Source of the DNA: Vagococcus penaei
GTDB lineage: Bacteria; Bacillota; Bacilli; Lactobacillales; Vagococcaceae
Direction: 5' to 3'
Assembly: GCF_001998885.1 (NCBI RefSeq)
Contig: NZ_CP019609.1
Coordinates: 1,724,001 to 1,788,000, forward strand
DNA: 64,000 nucleotides
In this document: piece by piece, positions 55,997 through 64,000 of the stretch
Position numbering within the stretch: position 1 is the stretch's first letter
Layout: each line of letters starts with the position of its first letter
Notes under the pieces: model-generated
Databases searched by the model: none
The model's input: the letters and a program-made list of their open reading frames with translations, nothing else
Told to the model about the DNA's origin: nothing
Position numbers and translations under genes: made by a program

Positions 55997-57001
55997 ATGA
56001 CAAAAGAATTAGTAGTAGGCGTAATCGGTGGCGGTCGAATTGGAAAATTACATACAAAAAATTTAGTACAAATGAAAGACGTACGTGTTAAAAAAGTAGC
56101 AGATTTATTTGCCGACAAGATGACAGATTTTGAAGCAGAAGTAGGCGTACCAATCGTTGCAGATTTTAACGAAATCTTTGAAGATCCAGAAATTGATGCA
56201 GTATTTATTTGTACACCAACAGATACACACGTTGAGATGATTAAACGTGCAGCTGCTGTAAAAAAACATATTTTCTGTGAGAAACCAATTAGTTTTTCAG
56301 ATGAAGAAACAATTGAAACATATGAAATTGTTAAAGAAGCTGGCGTGAAATTCCAAATTGGTGTAAACCGTCGTTTTGACCGTAATTTCTCACAAGTAAG
56401 AGAGCACGTTGCGAGTGGAGCAATTGGTGATATCCAATTATTAAGAATTGACTCACGTGACCCAGAAGCACCACCGTTGTCATACGTTCAATCATCAGGC
56501 GGATTATTCTTTGACATGATGATCCATGACTTTGATATGGCACGTTTCATTGCTGGTAGCGAAGTAGAAGAAGTATACGCAATGGGAGATGCATTAGTTA
56601 ACCCTGACCTTGAAGGCGTCGACGTTGATACAGCTGTTGTAACATTGAAATTTGAAAATGGCTGTCTAGGTGTGATTAGTAATAGTCGTCAAGCAGTTTA
56701 TGGTTATGACCAACGCTTAGAAGCATTTGGTTCAAAAGGTGCTTCAGCAGCAGAAAATGAGTTACAAAGTAATGTAACGTTATCTGACGCTTCTGGTGTT
56801 CATAGCCAAAAACCATTATACTTCTTCTTAGAGCGTTATAATGATGCTTATGTATCTGAAGTTGATCAATTTTTAAATGCGATTCGCTTTGATACAGAAA
56901 CACCTGTTAACTTTGTTGACGGTATTATGGCACAAAGATTAGCTTTTGCAGCAAATGAATCATTAAAATTAGGTCAACCTGTCAAAGTTAAAAAACTTTA
57001 G
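55997..57001 (+). CDS. iolG: Inositol 2-dehydrogenase
   Basis: A 334-residue Gfo/Idh/MocA oxidoreductase. The NAD motif GGGRIG is at 11-16; FCEKPIS holds the conserved catalytic Lys, and GLFFDMMIHDFDMARFI holds the Asp/His pair. It oxidises myo-inositol to scyllo-inosose, the first step of the pathway, although it lies late in the operon. Confidence 0.93.
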   Translation: MTKELVVGVIGGGRIGKLHTKNLVQMKDVRVKKVADLFADKMTDFEAEVGVPIVADFNEIFEDPEIDAVFICTPTDTHVEMIKRAAAVKKHIFCEKPISFSDEETIETYEIVKEAGVKFQIGVNRRFDRNFSQVREHVASGAIGDIQLLRIDSRDPEAPPLSYVQSSGGLFFDMMIHDFDMARFIAGSEVEEVYAMGDALVNPDLEGVDVDTAVVTLKFENGCLGVISNSRQAVYGYDQRLEAFGSKGASAAENELQSNVTLSDASGVHSQKPLYFFLERYNDAYVSEVDQFLNAIRFDTETPVNFVDGIMAQRLAFAANESLKLGQPVKVKKL

Positions 57002-57018
57002 AAAGTAGGTTCAGTTGC

Positions 57019-57324
57019 ATGAAAAAAAGTATTTTATTTATCTGTGAGACTGGAATTAGTGCGGCTTTGTTTGTCTCAAAAATGTTAGAGACTTTACATC
57101 AACATGAATTAGATTTTGATGTTGATTATGCACCCGTTTCTCGAGTGGAAGAAAAATTGGCGGCTAAGGATTATACAGTGATTTTATTATCGCCACAAGT
57201 TCATCGCTACGATGATACATTAAAAGAAATCATCTTAAAAGATGGTAAAGAGGTTAATTTGGTTGATATTACGGAAGAAGAATTTGCTTCGATGAATGTT
57301 AATCGTATTTTAGCCCGAATTTAG
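57019..57324 (+). CDS. Orphan PTS IIB, lactose/cellobiose type
   Basis: A 101-residue protein with the IIB-Lac P-loop-like start KKSILFICETGISAALFVSKML; Cys9 would be phosphorylated. The residues after it (ILLSPQVHRY) also fit the family. No IIA or IIC lies nearby. It is 17 bases after iolG, thus in the iol operon, where a PTS component has no obvious job because the transporter is a symporter. It may be regulatory or a leftover. Confidence 0.78.
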   Translation: MKKSILFICETGISAALFVSKMLETLHQHELDFDVDYAPVSRVEEKLAAKDYTVILLSPQVHRYDDTLKEIILKDGKEVNLVDITEEEFASMNVNRILARI

Positions 57325-57375
57325 TTAGTAATCATTTTTAATTGAATAAAAAAGTGCTACGGGTATCTGGATAAA

Positions 57376-57424
57376 AAAGCCATCAAACGAATGATTTTTA
57401 AACATTTGTTTGATGGCTTTTTAA
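57376..57424 (+). terminator. Terminator of the iol operon
   Basis: An 18-bp stem with one mismatch (57376-57393 with 57403-57420) and a T run. Confidence 0.85.
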
Positions 57425-57515
57425 ATTTAATAATTACAATCTGTTATTGTTAAAAAAGATTTACCAAGAGATTGAGTTATAGGAATGACGACATTTTTAA
57501 TAATTTCTTATTAGA

Positions 57516-58553
57516 TTATAAAAAATCATTTTTTTCAGTAGAATAATAATCAAGAGTTGGAAATAAAAGACTAACCTTTGTTCCTTTGTTTAAAGTAGAT
57601 GTTATAGTTATTTTATGTCCAAGTTTTTTACTTAGCTGATTAGCTAAATAAAGGCCTAATCCAGTCGAACTAATTTGTTGATTTCGACCGTTATTACCTG
57701 TGAATCCCTTCTCAAAAACACGGTCTAAATCGCACTTAGGAATACCGATACCGTTATCGGAAATTGAAAGTATAACATGTGTTTTGTTTTTGCAAATTTT
57801 CACAGTGATTGTTCCACCAACATCTGTGTACTTAATCGCATTACTAATGATTTGATTAATAATGTAAAGCAACCATTTCTCATCAGTTAGTACAATTTCA
57901 TCATGGGTAGTCAAATCTAGAGTAATATGTTTTTGAATAAAGTAATTGGCAGATCTTTTAATCGCTGTTTGAATAATTTTTAGTAACGATTGATCGGCAA
58001 CAAGATAGTCTTTTGAAAAATCATCGAGTCGAGAATAGTACATCACTTGTTCGACATAGTTGTCCATTCGTTGTAAATTGTCTTGTAATTGAATAAATTT
58101 ATCATCGGGGATATCAAATTCAATAGCATCTATTAACAAGTTAAAGGATGCCAGAGGGATTTTTATTTCATGGACCCAACTGTCTATAAAGTCTTTGTAC
58201 TCTTTATTTTTTTTGTTTAAGCGATTAGCTTCAAGAATAAAATCATCTTGGAGATTATTAATGCAATGCTGGTAAAATTTTTCTTCAAAAGTAGAACCAA
58301 TTGTTATTTTTTTCATGTCAAGATGTTTATTTACTTTAGATTCCAGTTGATTCCAATATTTTTTCTTTCGATGATAATTGAATAAAAAGAAGATGATCAA
58401 TAAAATGATTCCTAAAAAAGTAATATAAAACATAATCGATAAAGTAAGAGCTTTTTTAGGAACCAACCAAAGGATAAAAGTTGTAACGATCATTAATAAC
58501 AACCATACAACTATCAACGTAAGTTGGTCATATAAATATTTTAAAAGAGTCAT
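57516..58553 (-). CDS. bceS: Sensor histidine kinase, BceS type (module 2)
   Basis: A 345-residue intramembrane-sensing kinase. Two hydrophobic stretches (about 10-32 and 38-59) are separated by only a few residues. His128 lies in SWVHEIKIPLA; N box ISNAIKYTDVG, G1 DNGIGI and G2 TGLGLYLANQL are intact. It follows bceR on the minus strand after 12 bases and diverges, with it, from bceAB. Confidence 0.92.
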   Translation of the reverse strand: MTLLKYLYDQLTLIVVWLLLMIVTTFILWLVPKKALTLSIMFYITFLGIILLIIFFLFNYHRKKKYWNQLESKVNKHLDMKKITIGSTFEEKFYQHCINNLQDDFILEANRLNKKNKEYKDFIDSWVHEIKIPLASFNLLIDAIEFDIPDDKFIQLQDNLQRMDNYVEQVMYYSRLDDFSKDYLVADQSLLKIIQTAIKRSANYFIQKHITLDLTTHDEIVLTDEKWLLYIINQIISNAIKYTDVGGTITVKICKNKTHVILSISDNGIGIPKCDLDRVFEKGFTGNNGRNQQISSTGLGLYLANQLSKKLGHKITITSTLNKGTKVSLLFPTLDYYSTEKNDFL

Positions 58554-58565
58554 ACGGTAACCTCG

Positions 58566-59237
58566 TTATTGTATAATATAGCCTTGACCCACACGTGTTT
58601 CAATATAATCAGGATGGCCAATACTATCTATTTTTTTTCTTAATCGATTAATATTTACTGTGAGAGTATTATCGTCAACAAAACGTTCATCATCCCATAG
58701 TGATCGTAATAATTTTTCACGACTTGCTACCTTACCTTTATTTTTTAATAGAATTGCAAGTAATTGTGATTCATTCTTGCTCAGTTCGCAAATATTATTT
58801 TTCAAAGTAATAGTGTTATTTTCTAAGTTTAGTGTAAGTCCTCTGTGTTCAATAGTAATAGATTTATCTTGGTCGTAATCATAGGTGCGTCGTAAAAGAG
58901 CATTAATTTTAGCTATTAGTACATCCATTGAAAATGGTTTATTTACATAGTCATCGCCACCCAATTGCATGGACATGATAGTATCCATATTGGTATTTCT
59001 ACTGGATATAAAAATAATTGGTGTGTTATTTATTTCACGTATTTTTTGACACCAATAGTATCCATCAAATACGGGTAAAGTGATATCTAATAAAATTAAA
59101 TTAGGTTTCTCTATCATAAATAATTCCAATACCCGACTAAAATCAGTTACTTTTACAACCTCAAAGTTCCATTTTACTAAAGATTCAGCGAGTAGATCAC
59201 GAATAATACTGTCATCTTCAACGATCATAATTTTCAT
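58566..59237 (-). CDS. bceR: Response regulator, BceR/OmpR type (module 2)
   Basis: A 223-residue OmpR-family regulator: Asp51 in LLDITLPVFDG, GGDDYVNKPF, and a C-terminal winged helix (LSKNESQLLAILLKNKG, NTLTVNINRLRKKI). It is similar in plan to the module 1 regulator but clearly divergent in sequence. GGAGGGG precedes ATG 59237. Confidence 0.92.
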   Translation of the reverse strand: MKIMIVEDDSIIRDLLAESLVKWNFEVVKVTDFSRVLELFMIEKPNLILLDITLPVFDGYYWCQKIREINNTPIIFISSRNTNMDTIMSMQLGGDDYVNKPFSMDVLIAKINALLRRTYDYDQDKSITIEHRGLTLNLENNTITLKNNICELSKNESQLLAILLKNKGKVASREKLLRSLWDDERFVDDNTLTVNINRLRKKIDSIGHPDYIETRVGQGYIIQ

Positions 59238-59315
59238 TGTATATACCCCTCCTCTAAGCTAATAATGGTAAGATAGCTATATTATAACTGAAATTCAAGA
59301 TTAATGCAGAAAAAG

Positions 59316-59399
59316 TGTAAGAGCAATCAATTATTGAATTATTGGTGACAAATTTGTAAGAGACGCAAAACAAGAAAAAATCAGAAAATTTGTTATGAT
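59316..59399 (+). promoter_or_regulatory. bceAB (module 2) promoter region with TGTAAGAG repeats
   Basis: TATGAT (59394-59399) is a likely -10. TGTAAGAG occurs at 59316-59323 and 59355-59362, 39 bp apart. Module 1 has a similar TGTAAG upstream of its TATGAT, so these may be BceR sites. Confidence 0.35.
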
Positions 59400-59438
59400 A
59401 GAATCAATAATTGTACGTTAGAAAGGAGATTGACGTAT

Positions 59439-60200
59439 ATGGTAGTGAAAGTTGATCAATTAATTAAAGTATATGGAAAAAAAAATAATAGTCATTATGT
59501 CTTAAAAAATATTTCATTTAAAATAAATAAAGGGGAATTTGTGGGGATAATGGGGCCAAGCGGTGCTGGAAAAACAACGCTATTAAATATTTTGGCTACT
59601 ATCGATCATGCGACATTAGGTTCTGTTATTATTAACGATAAAGATGTTACAAAGATGACGGAAAAAGAAACGAGTGAATTTCGTAGAAATGAGTTAGGGT
59701 TCATTTTCCAAAATTTTAATTTACTTAACACAATATCAATTAAAGATAATATTTTGCTACCTTTAGCAATTGAACGTATTCCAATTCGAGAGATGGAGAC
59801 ACGACTGACAAGCGTGTCTAAAATACTAAATTTAGAGGAGTTTTTAGAAAAATATCCATCCGATATTTCTGTTGGTCAAAAACAGCGCGCGACTGCTGCC
59901 AGAGCAGTTATTACACAACCGTCCTTAGTTTTAGCAGACGAACCAACAGGTGCATTGGATTCAAAATCAGCTGCCGAGTTATTAAAATATTTATCTTATC
60001 TAAATGAAGAAAAATTAACAACAATTATGATGGTGACACATGATGCTTTTGCTGCTAGTTATTGCTCACGTATTTTATTCATTAAAGATGGTATTTTATT
60101 TTCTGAAATTAATCGTAGTGGATCTAGAAGAGAATTCTTCAAGAAAATTATGGATATGCAAACAGTGATAGGTGGTGGTGTAGGTAATGACGTTGTTTAA
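59439..60200 (+). CDS. bceA: BceA-type ABC transporter ATPase (module 2), altered signature motif
   Basis: A 253-residue ATPase. Walker A GPSGAGKT is at 39-46; the Q-loop FIFQNFNLLNTIS, Walker B LVLADEPTGALDS and switch VTHD are normal. The ABC signature reads ISVGQKQRA where LSGGQQQR is expected, with Val replacing the first Gly. ATG 59439 is chosen with AAAGGAG 10 bases upstream. Its end overlaps the permease start by 14 bases. Confidence 0.9.
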   Translation: MVVKVDQLIKVYGKKNNSHYVLKNISFKINKGEFVGIMGPSGAGKTTLLNILATIDHATLGSVIINDKDVTKMTEKETSEFRRNELGFIFQNFNLLNTISIKDNILLPLAIERIPIREMETRLTSVSKILNLEEFLEKYPSDISVGQKQRATAARAVITQPSLVLADEPTGALDSKSAAELLKYLSYLNEEKLTTIMMVTHDAFAASYCSRILFIKDGILFSEINRSGSRREFFKKIMDMQTVIGGGVGNDVV

Positions 60201-62266
60201 ATTAGCATACCAAAATGTGAAGTCTCAAAAATATTCTTACTTTATGTATTGCTTTAGTATGGCATTTTCAGTCCTTGTTTATTATATTTTTGTAGGTATT
60301 AGTAATGATTATAGCTTGGTAAAATCAATTGCTGCGGATTTTCGGATTGATATAGGTTTACAAACTGCAACTACTTTAATTACTATTTTTGTTTTGATTT
60401 TTATTTTTAATGCTAATTCATTTTTTATAGAGAAAAGGAAGAATGAAATTGGATTGTATAGTCTGTTAGGTATGAGAAAGCGCCAAATTGCTCATGTTTT
60501 TTTATTGAAAATATGATCATTGGTGGTATTTCATTAGGTGTGGGGTTAGTTAGTGGTATTTTCTTTTCTAAATTATTTTCGATGATTTTACTGAAATTTA
60601 TGGTTGTTGATGGAGCTGGACATATTATTTATTCAAGTTACTCAATAATAAAGACATCCTTAGTTTTTATAGGTATATTCCTTATTGTGTCACTAAGATA
60701 TGCATCGACAATCTACCGTTATCCATTAATGCAACTATTCTATTCAGATAAAGGTAATAGTTCTAGTTGTAAAGTTGGAATAAAAGAATATTTATTTGGT
60801 TTATTAAGCATCGTGATGTTTTTATTGCTGATGGTTGGAGTCATGTATTTTAATGTGTTAATGATGATTGGTCGCGTTTATCTGAATGCTCGTGTGGGAT
60901 TTTATTTTGGTATCAGTATGATTGTGCTATTAGGTATAGGAGGAATGTGCTTATTTTATTATAATGTGATTCCTATCTTAATATATTTGTTTAAAAAAAA
61001 TAAAAGATGGTATTATAAAGATTTAAATTTAGTGACAGTTGGTCAGTTTACTCATCAATTTTCTAGTCATGCTAAAAATTTGATTGTTATTACCTTTTTT
61101 TACTTGTATCGTTAGCAACAGTGACATTAGCAAGTTTATATTTCACCTATTCAGTCGATTTGACAGATCATGCACATGACGTTGATTTTGCTGTGTCATC
61201 AGATGAGTATGGAAAATTTTCAGAAATTCTCGTCAAAAATGGTGTTACTCCTAAACAAACAGCACGCATGATGCTGAAGCCAGTAACAGCAAATTTTGAT
61301 GTTATTTTAGAAGATATAAAAATGCCAAAGCACATGAATTTTGATATAATTAGTCAATCAGAATATAATGAAGCAAGGAAAATGAAGCCATCATTAAGAA
61401 AGTTAAAGACACACAAAAAGAATGATGTTTATATGTTTATTCAAATGAACCAAACGAATATCGATTTAACAATCAGCTATTCAAAAAAGGCAACAATTGA
61501 TGAATTTGGTTCCGTTAATTTACTTGGAGTATATCAAGATAGATTAGGAAATGAGGATGATATCCGTCAAAGTAAAAAATTACTATTAGTTAGTGACCAG
61601 TTATATAATAGCATTAGTAAAGAACAAGAATATTCTTATTATTGGATAAATATTTCAGAAAGTAAAACGGCTAAAAAAATAGTAGAAGCAGTTAATGAGG
61701 TTTTTGATATTGAATCGCCAGAGATAAAGCTGCTGTCCAATGGGTTTCACCATATTGGTAAAAGTATCTCTGAATATGATAAAATTTTAGATTTTGATCA
61801 ACCAGTAAAATCAAGTGAAAAAACTCGTATGAAGGTGGGAATGAAGCAACCTTATACTACTGTATTGGAACAAAAGAGACAGTTTATCATATATGCTACT
61901 ATATTTTTGGCTCTTTTATTTTGGCTATCAACAATTAGTATGATGATGTTTAAACAGTTTTCAATGATTGAAAAGCAACAGGAACGTTATAGTACACTTA
62001 TAAAATTAGGTGTATCACTTTCTTTGATACGAAAAAATATTTATAAAGAAAATGCTGTCATCTTTTTTATTCCCATGGGGATTGCTTTTTTCCTAATGTT
62101 GTTTATGTTAAATTGGGTTTATATAATCATACCAGTAGTAGACATGACATTGACACGTAGTTTATGGGGAATATTAATTGTATTGTATTTTTTATTTTAT
62201 GTTATGACATCTCACAGTGCATATCGTATGGTACAAGACAAGGTGAAAATAGATCATTATCAATGA
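60187..62266 (+). pseudogene. bceB: BceB-type permease (module 2), two frameshifts in T runs
   Basis: Three frames cover one permease. The first ends in VFLLKI after a run of seven T (about 60496-60502); eight T would read VFFIENMIIGG into the second frame. The second ends in FFYLYR after another run of seven T (about 61095-61101); eight T would read TFFLLVSLATVTLAS into the third. With both bases the protein is 693 residues with ten helices and the large extracellular domain. No other damage is seen. It may be an intact gene with run-length errors, or a decayed transporter matching the odd BceA signature. Confidence 0.83.
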
Positions 62267-62279
62267 AGGTGGTAGACAT

Positions 62280-64000
62280 ATGTTAGCAGTTAAAATTAGA
62301 AATAAGTTGAAAGGGTATGGTTTAAGTTTGCTGTTACCATTTATTGTTCTAATGGTGGTATTTTTTATTTTAGATATTACTCCGTTTGGTAACCGTAATT
62401 TACTTGTTAGTGATTTGGGAACTCAGTATTACCCCTTTTTAGCAGAATTCAAACGTTTTTTTTTAACAGGTGATTTTGGTAAAAGTTTATATTCTTTCTC
62501 GAATGGTATTGGTGGAACAATGGAGGCGTTAAGTGCCTATTATTTAATGTCTCCTCTAAACTTTATTATTCTATTATTTTCAAACGATCAAATCCCTGTG
62601 GCTATTTCATGCCTAATTATTTTAAAAATATCACTTATGAGTTTGACAATGTATACTTATTTAGATAAGCATTATAATCAAAGTGATTTATTGACTCAGA
62701 TATTTGCATTATCTTATAGTTTATGTGGATTTGTTGTAATATACTTATATAATTTTATGTGGTTAGATGTCTTGATTATTTTTCCGATTTTAGTGTTGGG
62801 AATTGAACGATTGTGGCATAGCCAACAGTACGGTGTATATGCTATAACTTTATTTTTGTCTATTGTAACTAATTATTATTTAGGATATATGATTTGTATT
62901 TTTTCAGTGGGCTATAGTGTCTATTTATATTACTATAATCATAATACGTTTAAAAAAACGCATCGTATTCGGCAACTATTATCTGATTGGAAGCAATTCT
63001 TTTTAGTATCGTTATTAACTGGATTAGCGACAAGTTTTATGCTTATACCCGCATTATATGGAATGCTACAAACTGGGAAATCCAACTTTCATGTAGATGA
63101 TTTTCTTCTTGTACCTCGATTCGGTTTAGAGGCTCTATCACAGATGGCCGTAGGTACACTTAATTTTAATATTCGTTTGGATCATTTACCAATGATTTAT
63201 TCAGGAATATTAGTATGGTTATTGGCATTTGTATACTTCTTCTTACCTAATATCCCTAGGAAGAAGAAAGCAGCTATGATTATTTTATTACTATTTATTT
63301 ATTGTAGTTTCTTTTTTGAAATGTTTAATACAATATGGCACATGTTTCAGAGCCCGGCAGGGTTTCCTTATAGAAATTCATTTATCTTTAGCTTTGTCTT
63401 GATTAAATTGGCGTATGAAACAAGTCTTTATGCAAGATATGAGCAAAATAAAAATTTGATTAAACAAAAAATAATACTATCTGGATTAGTTTATTCATTT
63501 CTATTAAGTTTAGGGCAATTATTTTTAAATCTAGATTCTAATAAAGAATATCTAGTATCAAATCGTTATTATATTATATCATTAATTATTGTTTGGTTAT
63601 TTGTCTTTTTAATTATTGTTGGTTCAATGCGAATGAAGCGACAATTTCAATTTATTTTGTTGTTATGTGTTGCCCTTGAATTAGGGGGGAATTTATGGGT
63701 GTCATTAAAAGGTACCCCTTTTGGTAATCAACAAGAATACGCGGACATGTATAAGCAACAAAATGAGGTGATTCAATATATACTAGGGCAAACGAAAACA
63801 ATTACCCGATTGAATCATCGTCTACCTGAACAGAATAATGGTTACCAAGAAGTGATGAATGGTTATAATAATCCTATGCTATTTGGGTATCCTGGAGTAT
63901 CCAGCTACACATCCACTTTAAACGCAACAACGCAAGATGCACTCGTTGATTTGGGACTTTATGCTAAAAATGATCGACGTTTTTCATATGTTGATGAATC
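62280..64000 (+). CDS. YfhO-family membrane protein, cut by the window end
   Basis: An open frame of 573 residues continues past the window end. The N-terminal helix, then NLLVSDLGTQYYPFLAEFKRFF and FSNGIGGTMEALSAYYLMSP are YfhO signatures. About 11 hydrophobic helices are seen before the start of a soluble, extracellular part (from about residue 490). YfhO proteins are predicted C-type glycosyltransferases; in Bacillus and Listeria they are linked with lipoteichoic-acid glycosylation. ATG 62280 lies 14 bases after the bceB stop, preceded by AAGGTGG, so it is probably co-transcribed with bceAB. Confidence 0.85.
   Translation, partial: MLAVKIRNKLKGYGLSLLLPFIVLMVVFFILDITPFGNRNLLVSDLGTQYYPFLAEFKRFFLTGDFGKSLYSFSNGIGGTMEALSAYYLMSPLNFIILLFSNDQIPVAISCLIILKISLMSLTMYTYLDKHYNQSDLLTQIFALSYSLCGFVVIYLYNFMWLDVLIIFPILVLGIERLWHSQQYGVYAITLFLSIVTNYYLGYMICIFSVGYSVYLYYYNHNTFKKTHRIRQLLSDWKQFFLVSLLTGLATSFMLIPALYGMLQTGKSNFHVDDFLLVPRFGLEALSQMAVGTLNFNIRLDHLPMIYSGILVWLLAFVYFFLPNIPRKKKAAMIILLLFIYCSFFFEMFNTIWHMFQSPAGFPYRNSFIFSFVLIKLAYETSLYARYEQNKNLIKQKIILSGLVYSFLLSLGQLFLNLDSNKEYLVSNRYYIISLIIVWLFVFLIIVGSMRMKRQFQFILLLCVALELGGNLWVSLKGTPFGNQQEYADMYKQQNEVIQYILGQTKTITRLNHRLPEQNNGYQEVMNGYNNPMLFGYPGVSSYTSTLNATTQDALVDLGLYAKNDRRFSYVDE

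Overview
The window is AT-rich DNA from a low-GC Gram-positive bacterium. It has strong AAGGAGG-type ribosome binding sites, many Rho-independent terminators, a T-box leader, a sigma-54/LevR-controlled mannose PTS, two BceRS-BceAB modules, pyruvate phosphate dikinase with its regulators, and IS30, IS3, IS6 and IS1182 elements. Together these point to Lactobacillales, most likely Enterococcaceae (Vagococcus or Enterococcus-like). That assignment is an inference from gene content; no rRNA or tRNA gene lies in the window.

Layout. 1-2.6 kb: a short-chain dehydrogenase and a secreted flavoprotein reductase lipoprotein with a probable FMN-attachment motif. 2.7-5.5 kb: a collapsed sucrose-type locus, made of a LacI-family regulator with a frameshift, a PTS EIIBC without its C-terminus and the 3' half of a GH32 hydrolase. 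An intact IS1182-family element follows, flanked by a 28-bp duplication of a terminator hairpin. 7.1-13.8 kb: a LevR/ManR activator, a textbook -24/-12 promoter and the mannose-family PTS operon (IIB, IIAB, IIC, IID) with a DUF956 gene. 13.9-17.8 kb: an RpiR regulator, a GH4 6-phospho-glucosidase and an EIICB, forming an alpha-glucoside uptake unit. 17.9-22.1 kb: ppdK, a CcpN-like HTH-CBS regulator and the PPDK regulatory kinase/pyrophosphorylase. 22.1-27.0 kb: a graveyard of mobile DNA (IS30, IS6 remnant, IS3, IS30) enclosing a plasmid-like stretch rich in inverted repeats. 27.2-32.1 kb: a MurNAc-6-phosphate recycling operon mupG-murQ-murP, a decayed HAD gene and murR. 32.2-33.7 kb: a decayed second IS1182-family element.

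33.7-39.4 kb: a CstA-like persulfide sulfurtransferase under a CstR-like operator, diverging from the first BceRS-BceAB module. 39.6-43.9 kb: ohr, a candidate antisense-strand small RNA, NrdR boxes, nrdD, nrdG and a DUF1622 gene. 44-47.5 kb: mntH, a DUF2871 gene, and tyrS with a T-box leader. 47.7-48.9 kb: an iron-containing alcohol dehydrogenase. 49.0-57.3 kb: iolR diverging from iolA-iolB-iolC-iolE-Na+/solute symporter-iolG-orphan IIB, with no iolD or iolJ. 57.5-64 kb: a second Bce module (bceSR on the minus strand diverging from bceAB) and a yfhO-type membrane protein cut by the window end.

Two themes stand out. First, five otherwise well-preserved genes or gene joints are broken by what looks like one missing base in an A or T run: the LacI regulator, murR, the first BceB and, twice, the second BceB. 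Each is restored to a normal family length by adding one base. This must be resolved (assembly error, slippage or true decay) before they are called dead. Second, several control sites can be read directly: a sigma-54 promoter with shared activator half-sites, a CcpA cre on the mur promoter, paired NrdR boxes, a CstR-type operator lying exactly over a promoter, direct repeats before ppdK, and a possible small RNA carrying anti-Shine-Dalgarno motifs.
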